Shown: positions 5,953 through 9,844 of the stretch, in pieces
Position numbering within the stretch: the first letter of the stretch is position 1
Layout of the letters: each line of letters opens with the position of its first letter
Source of the DNA: Muribaculaceae bacterium
GTDB lineage: Bacteria > Bacteroidota > Bacteroidia > Bacteroidales > Muribaculaceae
Direction: 5' to 3'
Assembly: GCA_017545095.1 (NCBI GenBank)
Contig: JAFYCU010000155.1
Span: 1-9,844 of the forward strand
Length of the DNA: 9,844 bases
Program-made: the position numbers and the translations under genes
The notes under the pieces: generated by a model
What the model saw: only the letters and a program-made list of their open reading frames with translations
Databases searched by the model: none
What the model was told of the DNA's origin: nothing

Positions 5953-8367
5953 TTAGCGGTAATCACTCGGCGTTACGGTGAACGTGGCTCCCTTGTCTAC
6001 TGCGAAGCCTGGTCCAAACGTTATTTCACCCTTGTACTCAATCTCATATTCCACCCCGCTCTTGATGGTGACATCGCCCGCCGTGCGGTTGCTGTCCACG
6101 TTGCTTCCAGCCAACACATCGCTGGCGATGACGTACTGAGACTTGCTGATGTTGGTGTTCTGCAACACCAATGGAGCAACATAAGGCAAGGCATCGTGTT
6201 GATAAACCATAACTGTGCAATTTGATGGAACAGAATTGAATGTGACACTCCCTGTTGAGGTTGTGTCTTTACGGCAGAATCCGCCATTGGCACAAATACC
6301 CACAATCGATGAGCCTGTTCCGCCAATACCCGTGACAATGACTGAACTATTGTTGCGGACTACTTCTATTCCATTTCCGATAACCTGCGGTTGGGCCGTC
6401 CATAGTTCAACCTCGGGGTCTCCAAGCAAGTTGTGCCGTATGCGGCATCTTGGCGGATACGGGCGACTAAAGTCATCGTTTACAGCATTCGGTATTGTTT
6501 TTGACTCTGCCTCAAGCTGTCCGATTTTATAGAACGTTTTATTCTTGACCAGATTGCAGAAAGCCGCTTCAAGCGATGCAGAGCAATTGCTGTTGGTGCC
6601 GCTATAATTCGTGCTGTAGTAACCGCTTCTTGTATTGCCCAGATAAGCAATACCACCATAGTCTTTTCCAAAAACATAGGATTCCCCCATCGACCAAATA
6701 CCAACTCCACCGTTCTCCCGGTAATCATCAAACGGCATGGTTGTGCATGCGATAGAGTACATCACACCTGGTTTCGTGCCGTTTCCAACAAGGTCTATGC
6801 CACATCCGCTTGTGTCATAGCCGTACCCTCCGCCATCCTCGTCTGCCGTAATCGTATAAGGACGGTGATTGTCAGGCATTGTCCTGATGTGGTTAACCGT
6901 AATGTGCCGGGAGTTTCCATGTCCATGCAGGCTGTAGAACCCGCTGGGGTTGTAGTGCATGTTGCTGATGACATCTCTGCCTTTCGGATTTGTTGCTGTT
7001 ATTTCCTCCATTAAGGTCCAATCTGGGAACGTTGAGTTCAGATAATTGTAGACGTAATGCGCCTCATCATTCTTCTGCAACTGTGCGCATTGAGTGAAAA
7101 AGCAGCGAGTCAAATAATCAGTGTCCCCTTTCCCCGGATTCAGCTCATATAAAAGCAGTTTATCAATGTATGAGTCAATCTCATCTCCATCAACGGCTGG
7201 CAACCGCCCCACATAAAGTTCCGGTTGGAAATCAATCGCATCTGTTGAAAAACTGCTCCAGTCGGAGTTTAATTCGCTGTAATACAAATCCGAGGGGGAG
7301 AGTAGAGCTGAATCGGCTGACGATGTGTAGCCATACCGAAAAGGTACATCTTTACCAACAAACAAGACAAATCGGGTCCCCGCTTTGAATGCGCCTTTCA
7401 GATACTGCCTGATTTTACCGGCGTCATCATTCAAGGCTGAGATGACATTGCCACTGTCGTTTAAAATCACATCGCCGTCTTCTACAACAGGGTTGCTAAG
7501 AATGCTTTCAACCGTCACCAAGCCTGTTTTGTAGCCTTTCTGCCTTTTAAGAGCCACAAGTTTAGTGACAGATTTCTTAAGGCTGTCCGGAACAACCACT
7601 ATATATTCATCTTCCGGGAAATGGAACATGATTTGTGGATTCGGGTCAATGACAGAATCGGTTATGCAAGTGTCGTCTGGATTGAAGCGATGAAGCCTTG
7701 GCGGATTGTATGCGTTGTTCTCGACAACTTCAGGATTTGCGACGCAAGATCTTGTGTTCTCCCAGAACTCGGATCTCAGACTGGATGACTGTGGGTATAG
7801 AAGTGAGTTGGGATTCATGTTGACCAAGTCATAGCTGATTATGACATCAAATTGTTCGTTTATGCGAATTGTCTTGGTCTTGGGGTTATAAAGAACCGGG
7901 TGGATTGCGATAGAAAGGACACGATTTTCACCAAGATAATACCCTTCGCTTACTTTATCTGCTATTAGACTTGGATACATGACGGAACTTGCATATATGA
8001 GTGTGTCCATGCAAAATGCGCTTGCGGTGGTGTCGCTTATTGCTTTGCACGGCTGGGAAGGATAAACCGAATGGTTTAAAGCAATATCCGTGTGACAGCT
8101 GGCAGAAACAGATACAGAAATGTTGCGTGCGTTGTATGGGACAGACAGCGTAAGATACTTACACGGCAGCATTGGTGCGCCGTCTGATCCCAGACTGGGC
8201 ATGCCATTATAACTGACATAAGACCATACAGAATCATTCTGCGCAATATTTGATACAATCACACTGTCTGTGCTGAATGTCAGTGGGATTGTGATCTGGT
8301 CTGAAGCAGCCATAGAGAATGTTGACAGCAGAGCTATCAACAAAAGCTTTCTAATAACACAACACAT
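5953..8367 (-). CDS. Secreted gingipain-family (C25) cysteine peptidase
   Basis: The 804-residue product has a signal peptide (residues 1-21, RKLLLIALLSTFSMAAS), an N-terminal propeptide-like beta region (about 22-240) and a Peptidase_C25 domain (about 250-655). The domain opens with DEYIVVVPDSL and ALKRQKGYKT, then FVLFVGKDVPF at 333-343 and ELYVGRLPAVDGDEI at 383-397. The expected His/Cys dyad is visible: SLHGHGN with His483 (or His481), and YSIACTTMPFDD with Cys541, followed by GGIAYLGNTRSGYY. Residues 660-745 resemble the Ig-like domain after gingipain catalytic domains. The end (780-798, ITFGPGFAVDKGATF) is the GF-x-x-x-x-GA motif common near the C-termini of Bacteroidetes exported proteins. 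No T9SS sorting domain follows. It starts 12 bases after the S74 gene stop, so the two are likely co-transcribed. By eye its base composition is more A/T-rich than its neighbours. It lacks the length of the PorU sortase (over 1000 residues). Confidence 0.88.
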   Translation of the reverse strand: MCCVIRKLLLIALLSTFSMAASDQITIPLTFSTDSVIVSNIAQNDSVWSYVSYNGMPSLGSDGAPMLPCKYLTLSVPYNARNISVSVSASCHTDIALNHSVYPSQPCKAISDTTASAFCMDTLIYASSVMYPSLIADKVSEGYYLGENRVLSIAIHPVLYNPKTKTIRINEQFDVIISYDLVNMNPNSLLYPQSSSLRSEFWENTRSCVANPEVVENNAYNPPRLHRFNPDDTCITDSVIDPNPQIMFHFPEDEYIVVVPDSLKKSVTKLVALKRQKGYKTGLVTVESILSNPVVEDGDVILNDSGNVISALNDDAGKIRQYLKGAFKAGTRFVLFVGKDVPFRYGYTSSADSALLSPSDLYYSELNSDWSSFSTDAIDFQPELYVGRLPAVDGDEIDSYIDKLLLYELNPGKGDTDYLTRCFFTQCAQLQKNDEAHYVYNYLNSTFPDWTLMEEITATNPKGRDVISNMHYNPSGFYSLHGHGNSRHITVNHIRTMPDNHRPYTITADEDGGGYGYDTSGCGIDLVGNGTKPGVMYSIACTTMPFDDYRENGGVGIWSMGESYVFGKDYGGIAYLGNTRSGYYSTNYSGTNSNCSASLEAAFCNLVKNKTFYKIGQLEAESKTIPNAVNDDFSRPYPPRCRIRHNLLGDPEVELWTAQPQVIGNGIEVVRNNSSVIVTGIGGTGSSIVGICANGGFCRKDTTSTGSVTFNSVPSNCTVMVYQHDALPYVAPLVLQNTNISKSQYVIASDVLAGSNVDSNRTAGDVTIKSGVEYEIEYKGEITFGPGFAVDKGATFTVTPSDYR

Positions 8368-8379
8368 ATCTTCAAGGTG

Positions 8380-9534
8380 TTATCGCGTTAATATCATGCG
8401 TTTAGCGCCCAGCTCACGGCCATCGGCGACGAGGGCATATATGTACATGCCCGCCTGCAGACTGCTGCCGTTGATGGTCACGCAGCCGGCATCCATTTGG
8501 GCGATGGGCAGCTCCATGAGCTGCTGACCCTGCAGGTTGTAGACGAAGATGCTTGCGCTCTGTGTTCCTTCGGGCAAGTTGTAGTTAATCACCGTGTCAT
8601 CCGTGAACGGGTTGGGTTTGTTTTGTCCCAGCACCTCGGCGGTGTGGTCGCTGAGCAGGTCTTCCGTGTGGCTCTGCGCGGGGGCTTGGTTCACAGCGGG
8701 AGCATTGTGCTGGCCTTCCCTTTCCTTGACCGCCTCCAGTTCGCTGCTGAGCTGGTTGACGGCATTCACCAGCAGGGGGATGATGCCAAGATAGTTGACA
8801 TACATGTTGCCGTCGTTGTCCCTGTGCACCAGATCGGGCAGCACCTGCTCCAGTTCCTGTGCCAGAAAGCCATAGTGCCGTTGTTGCTGGCGGTTGGACT
8901 CAAGATTGCTGTAAAACCTGTCGAAAAACTGTTTGTCACGCAGCTCCTTCTCATCAAGCGGGCCGCCATCAGCATCGAGACTCGGATTGTAACGTCCGGG
9001 TTCAAGATCCTTGTAGCGGTAGGAAACACCTCGCAGGTCGGACAGCACAACCAGGGCATCGTTCACGTCACGCACATCCTCCTTGAACCTCTCGTCGCTC
9101 GCAAGGAGCACCCCCTGCGATTTGATGGGGTAGTTGAAGTTGACGGCGGCATCGCGGTCGTTGTCAAAGTAAAACACGGTGTCGGATGCGTGGGAGTTGT
9201 CGGTAACATACACCCCATGCTTGCCATGAAGCCACAAGCGGTCGGTGTCGTGGTCCTCGCTCAGTTCACCGACGATTACGCTTAACGCACGTCTCACATG
9301 ACTCTGGTCGCCAAATGAGATGCGCCCGCCTGAGCCAAACACGTTACGGCCATAAATCTTGATGGCCGTGATAGTGTCGCGGCGGTTCTCGGGCTGACCA
9401 GCCATGACTTGATTCTCGATAGAGTCTGGACCCACCACCAAATAGCCGGCAGGTTTAATACGCAGCTGAGCCTCGGAAACGAATGCTGAACAGCACGCGA
9501 TTGCAGTTGCAATCAAAAGGATTTTCTTGTTCAT
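8380..9534 (-). CDS. Secreted protein with S74 intramolecular chaperone domain and T9SS sorting domain
   Basis: The 384-residue product has a signal peptide (MNKKILLIATAIACCSAFVSEAQ), a small beta-rich region (24-145), a Peptidase_S74 / endosialidase-chaperone domain (about 146-270) and a type A T9SS C-terminal domain (about 302-384). The S74 domain begins with SDERFKEDV, giving the Ser146/Lys151 pair with the spacing of the autocleavage dyad, and continues with HYGFLAQELEQVLPDLV at 220-236 and YVNYLGIIPLLVNAVNQL at 245-262, then a short coiled coil. The sorting domain shows LGQNKPNPF at 302-310, VYNLQGQ at 331-337, LQAGMYIY at 359-366 and a terminal KRMILTR. S74 domains trimerise phage tail fibres and often cut themselves off; the T9SS domain directs export across the outer membrane. 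The ATG at 9534 is preferred over one four codons upstream because it gives a normal signal peptide. No Shine-Dalgarno is seen. Confidence 0.9.
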   Translation of the reverse strand: MNKKILLIATAIACCSAFVSEAQLRIKPAGYLVVGPDSIENQVMAGQPENRRDTITAIKIYGRNVFGSGGRISFGDQSHVRRALSVIVGELSEDHDTDRLWLHGKHGVYVTDNSHASDTVFYFDNDRDAAVNFNYPIKSQGVLLASDERFKEDVRDVNDALVVLSDLRGVSYRYKDLEPGRYNPSLDADGGPLDEKELRDKQFFDRFYSNLESNRQQQRHYGFLAQELEQVLPDLVHRDNDGNMYVNYLGIIPLLVNAVNQLSSELEAVKEREGQHNAPAVNQAPAQSHTEDLLSDHTAEVLGQNKPNPFTDDTVINYNLPEGTQSASIFVYNLQGQQLMELPIAQMDAGCVTINGSSLQAGMYIYALVADGRELGAKRMILTR

Positions 9535-9576
9535 AGTTAAATACATTTTAATTTAATAATATTGTTTTTTCTAACA

Positions 9577-9605
9577 CCCTTGGCGGCGGGAGCCACCGCC
9601 AAGGG
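9577..9605. terminator. Strong hairpin upstream of the S74 gene
   Basis: CCCTTGGCGG at 9577-9586 pairs perfectly with CCGCCAAGGG at 9596-9605 around a nine-base loop. It lies 108 bases beyond the stop of the upstream - strand gene and 42 bases before the S74 start. No T-run follows on the - strand. It may end the upstream transcript or form part of the S74 leader. No TAnnTTTG is found in the gap 9535-9713. Confidence 0.5.
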
Positions 9606-9713
9606 CGGGTTTCTGGCAGGCCCTGGAGGGCGGGGATCATTTCAGTTGGGTTTGTTAGTCGCTAAGCGATTTGCGGCGAAGTTAGCGAGTGATTCCACCT
9701 TATTAGTAACGGC

Positions 9714-9844
9714 TCACTCGGTGCCGGTGCCGGAATCAACATTGACCATACCGGCGTAGGTGCCGTTGTCCTCGCTGTCGATCAGGATAGCTGTGTGACC
9801 TGTCATGTTTGAAAGCGAGACGTTGAACACCGACGATGTGACGC
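9714..9844 (-). CDS. Unrecognised protein, C-terminal 42 residues only
   Basis: On the - strand the frame is open from the window edge to TGA at 9716-9714. It reads SSVFNVSLSNMTGHTAIL near its start, then IDSEDNGTYAGMVNVDSG and ends GTGTE. The codon choice (GGC, ACC, GTC, GAC) resembles the neighbouring coding sequence and differs from the A/T-rich DNA just upstream of the S74 gene, which supports it being real. The alternating hydrophobic and Asn/Ser/Thr pattern suggests a beta-rich, possibly exported domain, but I do not recognise the family. There is no sorting domain or dockerin at this end. It is in the same direction as the S74, C25 and dockerin genes and is 179 bases from the S74 start, so it may belong to the same group of genes. 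Confidence 0.6.
   Translation of the reverse strand, partial: VTSSVFNVSLSNMTGHTAILIDSEDNGTYAGMVNVDSGTGTE

Noticed and set aside
5953..8367. PorU, the T9SS sortase
   Set aside because: It is C25-family too, but PorU is over 1000 residues. This protein is 804 residues with a gingipain-like Ig domain after the catalytic part.
8497..9285. A 262-codon + strand frame opposite the S74 gene
   Set aside because: Antisense shadow, Val/His-rich, no signal peptide or domain; the - strand frame is well supported.

Overview
The window looks like chromosomal DNA from a member of the Bacteroidales (Prevotella- or Muribaculaceae-like, probably gut or rumen). The evidence is a type IX secretion (T9SS) type A sorting domain, a gingipain-family C25 peptidase, a dockerin-tailed secreted protein, the long form of urocanate hydratase, a perfect Bacteroidetes -7 promoter element (TAnnTTTG), near-absence of Shine-Dalgarno sequences, and intergenic spaces full of short tandem and palindromic repeats. 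The genus cannot be fixed from the sequence alone.

Layout. On the + strand, bases 1-290 are the 3' end of a PD-(D/E)XK nuclease-superfamily gene. A repeat-rich gap follows, then hutU (509-2509), which stands alone with no other histidine-degradation gene in view. After a second repeat-rich gap comes a likely two-gene operon (2774-4459): an RsmI-like tetrapyrrole-methylase-family methyltransferase and a YycJ/WalJ-like metallo-beta-lactamase-fold hydrolase. Bases 4460-4995 are a convergent intergenic region made almost entirely of repeats. On the - strand, reading right to left, are the last 42 codons of an unrecognised gene (9844-9714), a secreted protein with an S74 intramolecular-chaperone domain plus a T9SS sorting domain (9534-8380), a C25 cysteine peptidase (8367-5953) and a small secreted protein with a C-terminal dockerin (5877-4996). 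The S74 and C25 genes are 12 bases apart and probably co-transcribed. All three complete - strand products carry signal peptides, so this half of the window is an exported, probably surface-associated module. The + strand half is cytoplasmic metabolism and housekeeping.

The most unusual structure is non-coding. Tandem heptanucleotide arrays with the shared frame TYNNNTC (or its complement) occur in every larger gap on the + strand side. They repeatedly sit next to a GC-rich palindrome and a short T-run, so a composite element (palindrome, T-run, heptads) seems to recur. A pair of inverted palindromes with compensatory stem differences (4658-4787), a 46-base duplication with reshuffled heptads (4873-4963) and a 9-base tandem repeat (2563-2598) add to this. 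No CRISPR array, tRNA, rRNA or transposase gene was seen.
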